A model generated the notes under the pieces. It made no database searches. It saw only the letters and a program-made list of their open reading frames with translations, and was not told where the DNA came from. The position numbers were made by a program, and so were the translations under genes. From Caballeronia megalochromosomata (GTDB lineage: Bacteria > Pseudomonadota > Gammaproteobacteria > Burkholderiales > Burkholderiaceae), in assembly GCA_001580565.1 (NCBI GenBank), contig LRBF01000264.1, positions 1-64,000 of the forward strand: a stretch of 64,000 bases of DNA, in the 5' to 3' direction. Positions within the stretch are counted from its first letter, which is position 1, and every line of letters starts with the position of its first letter. Below are positions 35,996-44,586 of this stretch, one piece after another.

Positions 35996-36766
35996 ATGTC
36001 CACGAAAGTAGCGATCGTCACGGGCGCGAGTCAGGGCATCGGACGTTCGACGGCGATCCGCCTCGCGCGCGATTTCGAATCGATCGTGCTCGTCGCGCGC
36101 AATCGCGTGAATCTCGAAGAAACCGCGTCGATGGTCGGGCAAGCCGGCGCAAAAGCGCTGGCGATCGATATCGATCTCGCGTTGCCCGACGCCGCGCAAA
36201 AGGTGGTCGAGCGTGCGCTCGCCGGGTTCGGTCGTATCGACGCGTTGTTGAATATCGCAGGCGCGGTGCCGCAAATCGATCTGTTCGACATGACCGATGA
36301 ACAGTGGGACGCCGGTCTCGCGTTGAAGCTTCATGGCGCCCGTAGGCTCACCGTCGCGGCGTGGGCTGCGCTGAAGGAAGCATCGGGATCGGTCGTGCTG
36401 ATGTCGGGCAATTCGGCGCTGTTCCCCAAGGCGCCCTACGCGGCGGTCGGCACGATCAACGCGGCGATCGTCGCATTGGCGAAGGCATTTTCCGATCGCG
36501 GCATCGCGGACGGCGTACAGGTGAACAGCGTGCTGCCCGGTCCTGTGATGACGGGCCGCCGGCGCTCATATCTCGAACACTGGGCACCGTTGCACGACAT
36601 GACCGTGGAGGAAGCCACCACGCGCTTTCCGGCCGAAGCGGGTATCGCGCGTTACGGCACCCCTGACGAGATCGCGGAGTTGATGGCGTTCCTCGTGTCG
36701 CCCGCCGCGAAATGGATGACCGGCAGCACGCTGAGAATGGACGGAGGCGAAGTCAAATCGGTATGA
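35996..36766 (+). CDS. SDR-family protein lacking the catalytic Lys
   Basis: A 256-residue short-chain dehydrogenase fold. The cofactor motif TGASQGIG is at residues 9-16, LLNIAGA at 84-90, and Ser137 and Tyr148 are in place. In the usual Y-x3-K motif the Lys position is Gly152 (YAAVGTINAA). Activity may therefore be altered, or it may be a cofactor-binding partner. ATG 35996 is preceded by a GGGAGAG ribosome site. It ends the hydrolase operon. Confidence 0.85.
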   Translation: MSTKVAIVTGASQGIGRSTAIRLARDFESIVLVARNRVNLEETASMVGQAGAKALAIDIDLALPDAAQKVVERALAGFGRIDALLNIAGAVPQIDLFDMTDEQWDAGLALKLHGARRLTVAAWAALKEASGSVVLMSGNSALFPKAPYAAVGTINAAIVALAKAFSDRGIADGVQVNSVLPGPVMTGRRRSYLEHWAPLHDMTVEEATTRFPAEAGIARYGTPDEIAELMAFLVSPAAKWMTGSTLRMDGGEVKSV

Positions 36767-36852
36767 CTTGCGGCCAGCGCAATCAGTGCCCGTAAAGTAT
36801 CCTGTGTCGACATCGAATGAATCGTCCTGCATGGACTTTCTTGAGGTCACAC

Positions 36853-37233
36853 ATGAAACTCGCATTCAAGGCACTGTTGCTGGTTTCGATTGCAAGTCCC
36901 CTCTATTGTGCGGCTCAATCGAAGGGCTGCGATGCGAAGCGCAATTCGATCGAACAGGAAATCGCCTATGCGCGCGCGCATGGCAATGCAAATCGCGTCG
37001 ATGGACTGGAAACCGCGCTCGCACGGCTGAACGCCAACTGCACCGACGCGTCGCTGCGAAGCGAGAGTCAGCGCAAGGTCGCGGAGGCTCAGAAGAAGCT
37101 CGCCGAACGCCAGCACGACTTGCAAAAAGCGAAGGACGAAGGCAAGAGCGCGAAGAAGATCGCGGAGCGCCAGCGCAAGGTCGACGAAGCCCATGCGGAT
37201 CTCGAACGTGCGCAAACGGAAGCAAACGAGTAA
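36853..37233 (+). CDS. DUF1090 small periplasmic coiled-coil protein
   Basis: A 126-residue protein with signal peptide MKLAFKALLLVSIASPLYCA. The mature region has two conserved Cys (KGCDAKRNSIEQEIAYARAH and NANCTDASL) and a long charged coiled coil (about 70-126) rich in Lys, Glu and Ala. This is the DUF1090/YqjC pattern. ATG 36853 has GAGG six bases upstream. Function unknown; some relatives are stress-induced. Confidence 0.82.
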   Translation: MKLAFKALLLVSIASPLYCAAQSKGCDAKRNSIEQEIAYARAHGNANRVDGLETALARLNANCTDASLRSESQRKVAEAQKKLAERQHDLQKAKDEGKSAKKIAERQRKVDEAHADLERAQTEANE

Positions 37234-37269
37234 GGTGGCAGCTTTGCACTCATTCAGGTCATTCTGCCG

Positions 37270-37728
37270 ATGCAACCCACCGATCCCGACTTCTTCACGC
37301 TCCTCAGCGAAAGTTATGTGCGCCTGCTGGGCACGCCGCTGGTTTCCGATGAAGCACTGACACCCGCCGAAGCCGCGCGCTGGCTTTATGAAGACGCGCC
37401 CTTCGGGATCCTCGCGCACGATACGCAATCCGATCCCGTTTTTACGTACGGCAACCTGCGCGCGCAACGTCTCTTCGGCTATACGTGGAACGAGCTGACT
37501 GCGTTGCCATCGCGCCTGTCGGCCGAAGCGCCCGAGCGCAGCGAGCGACAGGCGTTTCTCGAACAAGTCACGCGCGATGGCTATGTCGATGGCTATAGCG
37601 GCGTTCGCGTCACGAAGTCGGGCGAGCGCTTCCGGATCGAACGCGCGACCGTCTGGCAACTGTTCGATCGCGACGGCGTCTATCGCGGACAAGCGGCGAT
37701 GATTCCGCACGTCAGCGACATCGGCTGA
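37270..37728 (+). CDS. MEKHLA-domain protein (PAS-like)
   Basis: A 152-residue protein matching the MEKHLA domain. Key stretches are PVFTYGNLRAQRLFGYTWNE, the LPSRLSAE motif, ERSERQAFLEQVTRDGY, and FRIERATVWQLFDRDGVYRG followed by QAA. It covers almost the whole chain, so no output domain is attached. MEKHLA is PAS-related and presumed to sense small molecules. Not clearly linked to neighbours. Confidence 0.88.
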   Translation: MQPTDPDFFTLLSESYVRLLGTPLVSDEALTPAEAARWLYEDAPFGILAHDTQSDPVFTYGNLRAQRLFGYTWNELTALPSRLSAEAPERSERQAFLEQVTRDGYVDGYSGVRVTKSGERFRIERATVWQLFDRDGVYRGQAAMIPHVSDIG

Positions 37729-37748
37729 AGCGTTCAGACGCGTTCCGC

Positions 37749-38609
37749 TCAGCGCGCGACGAGCTTGCGAATCACGTCGACGAGCGGCGTCGTGCCTTTG
37801 ACGATATCTTCGCGGCGGCCTTCGAAGTCGATCCAGCCTTCGTTGAAGCCGTCGAGCATCTGGATGCGCGGCAGCGGATGCTTCATGCCCTGACTCACGA
37901 ACAGCGCTTCCCATGTGTCACGCGGAACCGCCTGCGCGCGCACCGGCTTGCCGAGCACTTGCGAGAATGCATCGGCGATATCGTCCGGGCTCGTGCGCCG
38001 TGGCCCTTCCAGCTCGACGATGCGCACGCCGGACCATTCCTCCTGCATGAGTGTCGCCGCGAGTTCGCCGATGTCATCGGTGGCGATCATCGGAATCGCG
38101 CGATCGAGCGGGAGCAGGAACGATTGCACGACGCCTTCGTTGCGCGCCGGGTCGACATCCCACGCGCAATTCTCCATGAACCATCCGGGACGCAGGAACG
38201 CGACGGGGATCGGTTGCTTGCGAAGCGCTTCTTCCAGCAGCGTGCGCTGCGTCAGAAGATTGGTCCGCGTCGCCTGCGCGCCGATCGTCGACAGGCACAC
38301 GATCCTGCGCGGCCTGGCACGCGCCACGGCTGAGACAATCGCATCGATGGCTTCGCGCGCTTCCGGAAAGCCCGGCGCAGGATCGAATTCCGGCGGCGGA
38401 AGAATGAATACGGCTTCGGCGCCTTCGAAGGCCTGCGCGAGCGCATCGGCATCGGTCATGGTGGCGAGCGCGATCTCGCAACCGCGCGCCGACCAGAGCG
38501 CGCCCTTCCTCTCGTCGCGCACGACAGCGCGCACCCGTTTTCCCGCTTTCAGCAGCGCGTTGGCAAGCGCGCCGCCGACTCGTCCGGTGATTCCGGTGAT
38601 GACATACAT
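37749..38609 (-). CDS. NmrA-like NAD(P)-binding oxidoreductase
   Basis: A 286-residue atypical SDR. It begins MYVITGITGRVGGALANALL with the TGxTGxxG-type cofactor motif, then RAVVRDERKG. It has no classical Tyr-x3-Lys site, as is usual for NmrA/QorB-type proteins, which act as quinone reductases or redox sensors. ATG 38609 is chosen because the longer frame begins in non-conserved sequence. It is divergent from the hydratase gene at 38866 with a candidate operator between. Confidence 0.85.
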   Translation of the reverse strand: MYVITGITGRVGGALANALLKAGKRVRAVVRDERKGALWSARGCEIALATMTDADALAQAFEGAEAVFILPPPEFDPAPGFPEAREAIDAIVSAVARARPRRIVCLSTIGAQATRTNLLTQRTLLEEALRKQPIPVAFLRPGWFMENCAWDVDPARNEGVVQSFLLPLDRAIPMIATDDIGELAATLMQEEWSGVRIVELEGPRRTSPDDIADAFSQVLGKPVRAQAVPRDTWEALFVSQGMKHPLPRIQMLDGFNEGWIDFEGRREDIVKGTTPLVDVIRKLVAR

Positions 38610-38697
38610 GGTCCGACTCCTTGTGCAATTCGTCTGGCTGCGATGGATTGCATAGTAGGGCGCGGACTTGCCGGGAAAAATGGCTTGCAGGTTATGG

Positions 38698-38722
38698 GAT
38701 CGATGACACCGCGTCATTGATC
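38698..38722. promoter_or_regulatory. Hyphenated palindrome upstream of the itaconate-type operon
   Basis: Arms GATCGATGAC (38698-38707) and GTCATTGATC (38713-38722) match at 9 of 10 positions with a 5-nt spacer. It lies in the 256-bp gap between the divergent NmrA-like and hydratase genes. Operator-like; the binding protein is unknown. Confidence 0.45.
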
Positions 38723-38865
38723 CATGAAGCCAAAAACGCCGGGCGCAATAGGTTCATCCTATGCCCGGCACATGAAACTGGTATTTCCACTCCGCGGAAC
38801 ATTTCCCTACAGTCTCCCTATCCAACCAGGATTCGCTGGCCGATCCCAGCAACGGAGACGACACC

Positions 38866-39681
38866 ATGGAAACGGAAAGCGCTGCCGATATCGTCGCGCC
38901 CTCCTCCGTCGCGGCGCTCGCCGCCACGCTCGATTACGATGCCGCGCCGCACGAAGGCGACGCACTTCCCCCCTTGTGGCACTGGATTTTCTTCCGGCCG
39001 ATCGCCAGGCAATCGCTCATCGCGCAGGACGGGCATCCGCAGAAAGGCAGCTTTCTGCCCGATCTCGGCCTGCCGCGCCGCATGTGGGCCGGCGGGCGTC
39101 TGCGTTTTCCCGCGCCGGTGTTCGTCGGCGAACGCGTCACGCGCGATTCGACCATTCTCGATGTCAGCGAAAAGCAAGGCCGCTCGGGCAAGCTCGGCTT
39201 CGTGACGGTCGGGCATCGCATTCACTGTGGCGCCGCTACGGCGATCGAGGAAGAGCACGACATCGTGTATCGCGAACCGGCCGTGCCTGGCGCGCCCGCG
39301 CCCGCCCCGACCGCCGCGCCCCGCGATGCGCAATGGCAACGCGACATCGTGCCCGACGAAACCCTGCTTTTGCGCTACTCGGCGCTGACCTTCAACGCGC
39401 ATCGCATTCATTACGACAAGCCTTACGTGACGCAGGTCGAAGGCTATCCGGGCCTCGTCGTGCATGGGCCGCTGATCGCCACGCTGCTGATGGACCTGTT
39501 GCGCCGCCAGTTGCCCGGGGCGACTGTCATCGACTTCTCGTTCAAGGCGCAGCGTCCGTGTTTCGCCGGCAATACGCTGCATCTGTGCGGCCAGCCATCG
39601 GCGGACGGCAAGAGCGTCGAGTTGTGGTCGAAGGATCACGAAGGCTGGCTCGGCATGACCGCGCGCGCCACGCTCGCCTGA
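38866..39681 (+). CDS. FAS1-like/MaoC-type CoA hydratase (itaconyl- or mesaconyl-C4-CoA hydratase type)
   Basis: A 271-residue double-hotdog hydratase. LWHWIFFRPI near the N-terminus and the hydratase motif YSALTFNAHRIHYDKPYVTQ followed by YPGLVVHGPL are typical of mesaconyl-C4-CoA hydratase and the itaconyl-CoA hydratase of Pseudomonas. It should add water to give citramalyl-CoA. It heads a + strand operon with a dehydrogenase, CoA-transferase and MFS gene. The CitE-like lyase that would cleave the product lies close by on the - strand. Confidence 0.85.
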   Translation: METESAADIVAPSSVAALAATLDYDAAPHEGDALPPLWHWIFFRPIARQSLIAQDGHPQKGSFLPDLGLPRRMWAGGRLRFPAPVFVGERVTRDSTILDVSEKQGRSGKLGFVTVGHRIHCGAATAIEEEHDIVYREPAVPGAPAPAPTAAPRDAQWQRDIVPDETLLLRYSALTFNAHRIHYDKPYVTQVEGYPGLVVHGPLIATLLMDLLRRQLPGATVIDFSFKAQRPCFAGNTLHLCGQPSADGKSVELWSKDHEGWLGMTARATLA

Positions 39682-39726
39682 CTCGTTTGACTCCCTTGAC
39701 GATACGAACCCACCAGCAAGCACACC

Positions 39727-40890
39727 ATGATCGAATCCACTCCCGACGCTTATCAGGACATCCGCGAAGCCGTGCGCGATCTTTGCGGCCAGTTCTCCAG
39801 TGAATACTTCCGCAAGATCGACGAAGCGCGTGGTTATCCCGAAACATTCGTCGATGCCCTCACGAAAGCCGGCTGGCTCGCCGCGCTGATTCCGCAAGAG
39901 TACGGCGGTTCGGGCCTCGGACTGACCGAGGCATCCGTCATCATGGAAGAGATCAACCGCTCGGGCGGCAACTCGGGCGCATGCCACGGCCAGATGTACA
40001 ACATGGGCACGCTGCTGCGTCATGGCTCGGCGGAACAGAAGAAGCGCTATCTGCCGAAGATCGCATCAGGCGAATTGCGCCTGCAATCGATGGGCGTGAC
40101 CGAGCCGACCACCGGCACCGATACGACGAAGATCAAGACGACGGCCGAAAGAAAAGGCGATCGCTATGTCATCAACGGTCAGAAAGTCTGGATCTCGCGA
40201 GTACAGCATTCCGACCTGATGATCCTGCTCGCGCGCACCACGCCGATCGCGGACGTGAAGAAAAAGAGCGAAGGCATGTCGATCTTCATTGTCGATCTGC
40301 GCGAAGCGATCGGCCACGGACTCACCGTGCAGCCGATCCTCAACATGGTGAATCACGAGACCAACGAACTCTTCTTCGACAATCTCGAGATTCCCGCCGA
40401 GAACCTGATCGGCGAGGAAGGCATGGGCTTCAAGTACATCCTCGACGGGCTGAACGCGGAGCGCACGCTGATCGCGGCGGAGTGCATCGGCGATGGCTAC
40501 TGGTTCATCGACAAGGTCTCGCAGTATGTGAAGGACCGCGTCGTGTTCGGGCGTCCCATCGGGCAGAATCAGGGCGTGCAGTTTCCGATTGCGCGTGCCT
40601 ATGTCAATGTCGAAGCGGCGAACCTGATGCGCTTCAAGGCGTGCGAGCTTTTCGACGCGCATCAGCATTGCGGCGCGCAGGCGAACATGGCGAAGCTGCT
40701 CGCCGCCGATGCCTCGTGGGAAGCCGCCAATGCGTGCCTGCAATTCCACGGCGGCTTCGGTTTCGCGGCGGAATACGATGTCGAGCGCAAGTTCCGCGAG
40801 ACACGTCTCTATCAGGTCGCGCCGATCTCGACCAACCTGATTCTCTCTTACGTCGCCGAGCATATCCTCGGACTGCCGCGCTCTTTCTGA
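39727..40890 (+). CDS. Acyl-CoA dehydrogenase of the itaconate-type cluster
   Basis: A 387-residue acyl-CoA dehydrogenase. MGVTEPTTGTDTTKIKTTAE binds FAD and substrate, and FHGGFGFAAEYDVERKFRET is the C-terminal signature. The usual catalytic Glu is absent, as the block is LYQVAPIST. A Glu in LNAERTLIAAE takes the isovaleryl-CoA dehydrogenase position. A branched succinyl-type substrate such as methylsuccinyl-CoA would fit both the motif and the neighbours. Pseudomonas itaconate clusters contain a similar gene of uncertain role. Confidence 0.88.
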   Translation: MIESTPDAYQDIREAVRDLCGQFSSEYFRKIDEARGYPETFVDALTKAGWLAALIPQEYGGSGLGLTEASVIMEEINRSGGNSGACHGQMYNMGTLLRHGSAEQKKRYLPKIASGELRLQSMGVTEPTTGTDTTKIKTTAERKGDRYVINGQKVWISRVQHSDLMILLARTTPIADVKKKSEGMSIFIVDLREAIGHGLTVQPILNMVNHETNELFFDNLEIPAENLIGEEGMGFKYILDGLNAERTLIAAECIGDGYWFIDKVSQYVKDRVVFGRPIGQNQGVQFPIARAYVNVEAANLMRFKACELFDAHQHCGAQANMAKLLAADASWEAANACLQFHGGFGFAAEYDVERKFRETRLYQVAPISTNLILSYVAEHILGLPRSF

Positions 40891-40902
40891 AGGAGGCCGA
40901 TC

Positions 40903-42081
40903 ATGCGTCCGCTGCAAGGCATCAAGGTCGTCACGTTCGAGCATGCCATCGCGGCGCCCTTCTGCACGCGTCAGCTTGCCGATCTGGGCGCCCGCGTGAT
41001 CAAGATAGAGCGTCCCGGCACGGGTGATTTCGCGCGCAACTATGACGAACGCGTGTCGGGACTCGCGTCGCATTTCGTTTGGACGAATCGCTCGAAGGAG
41101 AGCGTGACGCTCGACGTCAAGCATCCTGAAGCACTCGATGTCGTCCACAAGCTGCTCTCGAATGCCGATGTATTCGTGCAGAATCTCGCGCCCGGTGCGA
41201 CGCAACGGCTCGGGCTCGACTATGACGCGTTGAAGGAGCGTTATCCGCGTCTCATCGTGTGCGATATCTCGGGCTACGGTTCGGATGGCCCAATGCGCGA
41301 CAAGAAAGCCTACGACCTGCTGATTCAAAGCGAATCGGGCTTTCTGAGCATCACGGGTTCGGAAGGCGAGCCGGCCAAGGCGGGTTGCTCGATCGCCGAT
41401 ATCGCCGCCGGCATGTATGGTTATACCAACATCCTCGCGGCGCTCATCGAACGCGGACAGACCGGGCGCGGCAGGCGTATCGACATTTCCATGCTCGAAA
41501 GCATGGTCGAGTGGATGAGCTATCCACTCTACTACGCGATCGACGGGCAGACGCCGCCGCGTCAGGCGGGCGCATCGCACGCGACGATCTTTCCCTATGG
41601 ACCGTTTCAGGCGGGCGACGGCAAGACCGTTATGCTCGGCCTGCAAAACGAGCGCGAATGGAAGAAGTTCTGCGAAATCGTGATCCGCCAGCCCGACCTC
41701 CAGAACGACGAACGCTTCTGCGCAAACAGCCGTCGCACGCAGCATCGCGACGTGTTGACGCGCATCATCGTCGATGCGTTCGCTTCATTGACTGCCGCGC
41801 AGGTCATCGAGAGACTTGAGGAGGCTGGCATCGCCAATGCGCGCATGAACGACATGCACGATGTGTGGAAGCACGATCAGCTCGAAGCACGGCATCGTTG
41901 GACGCGCGTCGAAACACCTGCGGGCGCGATTCCCGCGCTGTATCCTCCCGGACTCGGCAGTGCCGACGCGCCGCGCATGGAGGCCGTGCCCGCGCTCGGC
42001 GAGCACACCGACGCCATCTTGCGCGAACTCGGCTTCAGCGACGAAAGCATCGACCGCCTGCGCGCCGCGCACGCGATCTAG
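40903..42081 (+). CDS. CaiB/BaiF-type CoA-transferase (itaconate CoA-transferase type)
   Basis: A 392-residue family III CoA-transferase starting MRPLQGIKVVTFEHAIAAPF, with LGARVIKIERPGTGDFARNY, the YDLLIQSESGFLSITG block and SIADIAAGMYGY carrying the likely catalytic Asp. It is expected to charge a C5 dicarboxylic acid from succinyl-CoA. GGAGG precedes ATG 40903, 12 bp after the dehydrogenase stop. It is clearly distinct from the transferase at 1009. Confidence 0.9.
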   Translation: MRPLQGIKVVTFEHAIAAPFCTRQLADLGARVIKIERPGTGDFARNYDERVSGLASHFVWTNRSKESVTLDVKHPEALDVVHKLLSNADVFVQNLAPGATQRLGLDYDALKERYPRLIVCDISGYGSDGPMRDKKAYDLLIQSESGFLSITGSEGEPAKAGCSIADIAAGMYGYTNILAALIERGQTGRGRRIDISMLESMVEWMSYPLYYAIDGQTPPRQAGASHATIFPYGPFQAGDGKTVMLGLQNEREWKKFCEIVIRQPDLQNDERFCANSRRTQHRDVLTRIIVDAFASLTAAQVIERLEEAGIANARMNDMHDVWKHDQLEARHRWTRVETPAGAIPALYPPGLGSADAPRMEAVPALGEHTDAILRELGFSDESIDRLRAAHAI

Positions 42082-42159
42082 GTTCAAGGCACTTCGCTTC
42101 GGGCAGGAAGCGACCCTTCATTAATTCGTTATCCAAATTAGAATCAAGGAGACAAAACG

Positions 42160-43545
42160 ATGTCAATCACGGTCAATGCCGCTGGCCGGCTGGATCGCCT
42201 ACCCGTTTGCCGCTTCCACTGGAAGATACTCGGCCTGATCGCGGGCGGCGCCTTTCTCGATGCCTTCGATATCTATCTCGCCAACGGCGCCGTCGCCGCG
42301 ATGGTGAAGGAAGGCTTCACCGACTTGCACCACGGCGCAATGTTCGTTTCGGCCACTTTCGTCGGCATGATGATCGGCGCGTTTGCGGCCGGGCATATCG
42401 GCGACCGGCTGGGAAGGCGCTATTCGTATCAGTTGAATCTCGGCATTTTCGGCATCGCCTCGATCGTCGCGTGCTTCGCGCCGAACATCGAGTGGCTGAT
42501 CGTGTTGCGCTTCATCATGGGCGTCGGACTCGGCGCGGAACTGGTCGTCGCCGCCGGCACGCTCGCGGAATTCGTGCCACCCGAAACGCGCGGCAAATGG
42601 GTGTCGATGCTCGCGATCATCATCAACAGCGGCCTTTTCGCGGCATTGGCGGCGGGCTACTGGATCATTCCGCATCTCGGCTGGCGCTATATGTTCGCCG
42701 TCGCTGGCGTAGGCGCGCTCGTCGTGTGGTTTCTGCGCCATCGCATGCCGGAGTCGCCGCGCTGGCTCGAATCGACGGGCAAGCTCGACGAAGCCGAAGC
42801 CACGCTCGCCGCGATCGAGCGCGAAGTCGAGGCGCGTGTCGGCGCGTTGCCGCCGGTGCGGCGCGTGGTCGATCTGAATGTCGGCAGCGTGTCGCTGGGC
42901 GCGCTCTTCGCGCCCGGCATGCGCGGACGTACCTTCGTCGCGGCGCTGACCGCGATTGCCGTGAACATCGGTCTGTATGGCTTCATCGCGTGGCTGCCGA
43001 CGTTCTTCGTCAGCGAGGGCCTTTCCATCGTGAAGTCGCTCGGCTTTGTGATGCTGATGTCGATCGGCTCGCCGGTCGGTGGGCTCGTCGGCTATCTCGC
43101 CGCGGACCGGATCGGACGCGCGAAGGGTATCGTGCTGGCCGCACTCGTCAGCATCGCCTTGGGATGGATCTACGTCACGCTGCGCGATCCGGTGCAGATC
43201 GTGGTCGTAGGCTTCCTGCTCGTCACCACGATCTACGCCATCACGACGCTCGGCCTCTTCGGCTATATCCCCGAACTCTTTCCGACCGAAGTGCGCTTGC
43301 GCGGCACCGGCGTCGCGGGCACATGCGGACGCGCGGCGTCGATCGGCACGCCCTATCTCGCGTTGCTGCTTTATCAGCGGGTGGGCGTGTCGGGCGTCAT
43401 TGCGATGGTGAGCATCGTATTCGCTCTGCTGTGCGTCGCGATCGCGGTCCTTCGCGTGGAAACCAGCCGGCATGCGCTCGAAGATATCGCCCCCGCCCCG
43501 CTCGATGCGAACGAGGGCCTGGAACGCGCCACCGAGCGTGCGTGA
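42160..43545 (+). CDS. MFS transporter (sugar/organic-acid type)
   Basis: A 461-residue 12-TM major facilitator. Early motifs are LDAFDIYLANGAV and GHIGDRLGRRYSYQLNL, and later GYLAADRIGRAKG and FGYIPELFPTEVRLRGTG, a pattern of the metabolite:H+ symporter group. ATG 42160 has AAGGAGACAAAACG upstream. It closes the + strand operon and likely imports its acid. It is convergent with the LysR gene, 14 bp apart. Confidence 0.88.
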   Translation: MSITVNAAGRLDRLPVCRFHWKILGLIAGGAFLDAFDIYLANGAVAAMVKEGFTDLHHGAMFVSATFVGMMIGAFAAGHIGDRLGRRYSYQLNLGIFGIASIVACFAPNIEWLIVLRFIMGVGLGAELVVAAGTLAEFVPPETRGKWVSMLAIIINSGLFAALAAGYWIIPHLGWRYMFAVAGVGALVVWFLRHRMPESPRWLESTGKLDEAEATLAAIEREVEARVGALPPVRRVVDLNVGSVSLGALFAPGMRGRTFVAALTAIAVNIGLYGFIAWLPTFFVSEGLSIVKSLGFVMLMSIGSPVGGLVGYLAADRIGRAKGIVLAALVSIALGWIYVTLRDPVQIVVVGFLLVTTIYAITTLGLFGYIPELFPTEVRLRGTGVAGTCGRAASIGTPYLALLLYQRVGVSGVIAMVSIVFALLCVAIAVLRVETSRHALEDIAPAPLDANEGLERATERA

Positions 43546-43559
43546 GATCGGATGCGTGT

Positions 43560-44504
43560 CTACATCGGCGCGCGCTTGCGCATGGTCACGCCTTGCCAGC
43601 TATCGCGTTCGATGTGCTCGGCAATCAATTGAATCAGCGTCTCGCGCACCGCGACCGTCGCCGAATTCATCGGCGCGCCATTGGGCCAGCATATGCTGGC
43701 CGGGCGCCTGATGGTCGGCTCGACGATTCTGCGCATTCTCGGCAGCAGCGCTTCATTCCATTGCGCGATGGCCGAGGACGGAAGAATCGTGCAGGCCCTG
43801 CCCGAATTCGCGATCAGCAAAAGCGCCGGCAACGAGTCGATATCCGCGACGATATTCATTTCGACTTTCTCGCTCGCGAACGTGCGCTCGATCAGCAAAC
43901 GCAAGCCATTCGACGCGCCGGGCGCCACGAGCTTCACGCCCGCGAGTTTCGCGAGCGGACACGTCGATGCGCGCGGCGAGATATCGCCACCCGGTTCGCC
44001 CAGCAGATAAAGCGTTTCATCGAGGACGGGCAAGGCCGTGATGCCGGGCGTATCCGATTCACGAAACAGGATGCCGAGATCGAGCCGGCCATTGGCAAGC
44101 AACTCATTCAGATAGCCGCTCATGCTTTCGAAGAATTGCAGACGTATGCCGGGATACTGATCCTGAATGCGCTCGAACAATGGAACCGCGAGCACGGACG
44201 CCATCGTCGTCGGCAAGCCGACGGCCACTGTGCCGGATTCGGCCCCCGCGCCTTTCGTCACTTCCTGCCTGAGTTGCTCCATCTGCCGCAGCACGAGACG
44301 CGCATGGCGATAGAGGGCATCGCCTTCGGCCGTCGGCGTGACGCCGTGATTGCTGCGCAGAAGGAGCGTGACGCCGAGTTCCTCTTCGAGCCGCGCCATT
44401 TGCTGGCTGAGCGAAGGCTGCGCGACATATAGCTTTTCCGCCGCCTTGCCGAGACTGCCGTAATCGACGATGCTGACGAAGTAGCGAAGCTGGCGAACGT
44501 CCAT
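43560..44504 (-). CDS. LysR-family regulator (Nac/Cbl-like)
   Basis: A LysR protein of 314 residues from the second Met (MDVRQLRYFVSIVDYGSLGK; a two-residue longer start at 44510 is possible). The HTH includes KLYVAQPSLSQQMARLEEEL. The effector domain contains the MSGYLNELLANGRLDLGILF stretch typical of the Nac/Cbl branch. It lies between the MFS and the CitE-like gene and probably controls both arms of the itaconate-type locus. Confidence 0.9.
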   Translation of the reverse strand: MDVRQLRYFVSIVDYGSLGKAAEKLYVAQPSLSQQMARLEEELGVTLLLRSNHGVTPTAEGDALYRHARLVLRQMEQLRQEVTKGAGAESGTVAVGLPTTMASVLAVPLFERIQDQYPGIRLQFFESMSGYLNELLANGRLDLGILFRESDTPGITALPVLDETLYLLGEPGGDISPRASTCPLAKLAGVKLVAPGASNGLRLLIERTFASEKVEMNIVADIDSLPALLLIANSGRACTILPSSAIAQWNEALLPRMRRIVEPTIRRPASICWPNGAPMNSATVAVRETLIQLIAEHIERDSWQGVTMRKRAPM

Positions 44505-44586
44505 GTGCAATGCGAGAGTCGATGACAGGCGCGCGCGTGAGTATTCGGCGCCGGTCGCCTATTCTATAACTCGCGGCATCGCTGGA

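Noticed and set aside
42199..43473. A 424-codon open frame opposite the MFS gene
   Set aside because: Charged low-complexity translation without membrane segments or motifs, whereas the + strand encodes a full 12-TM transporter.
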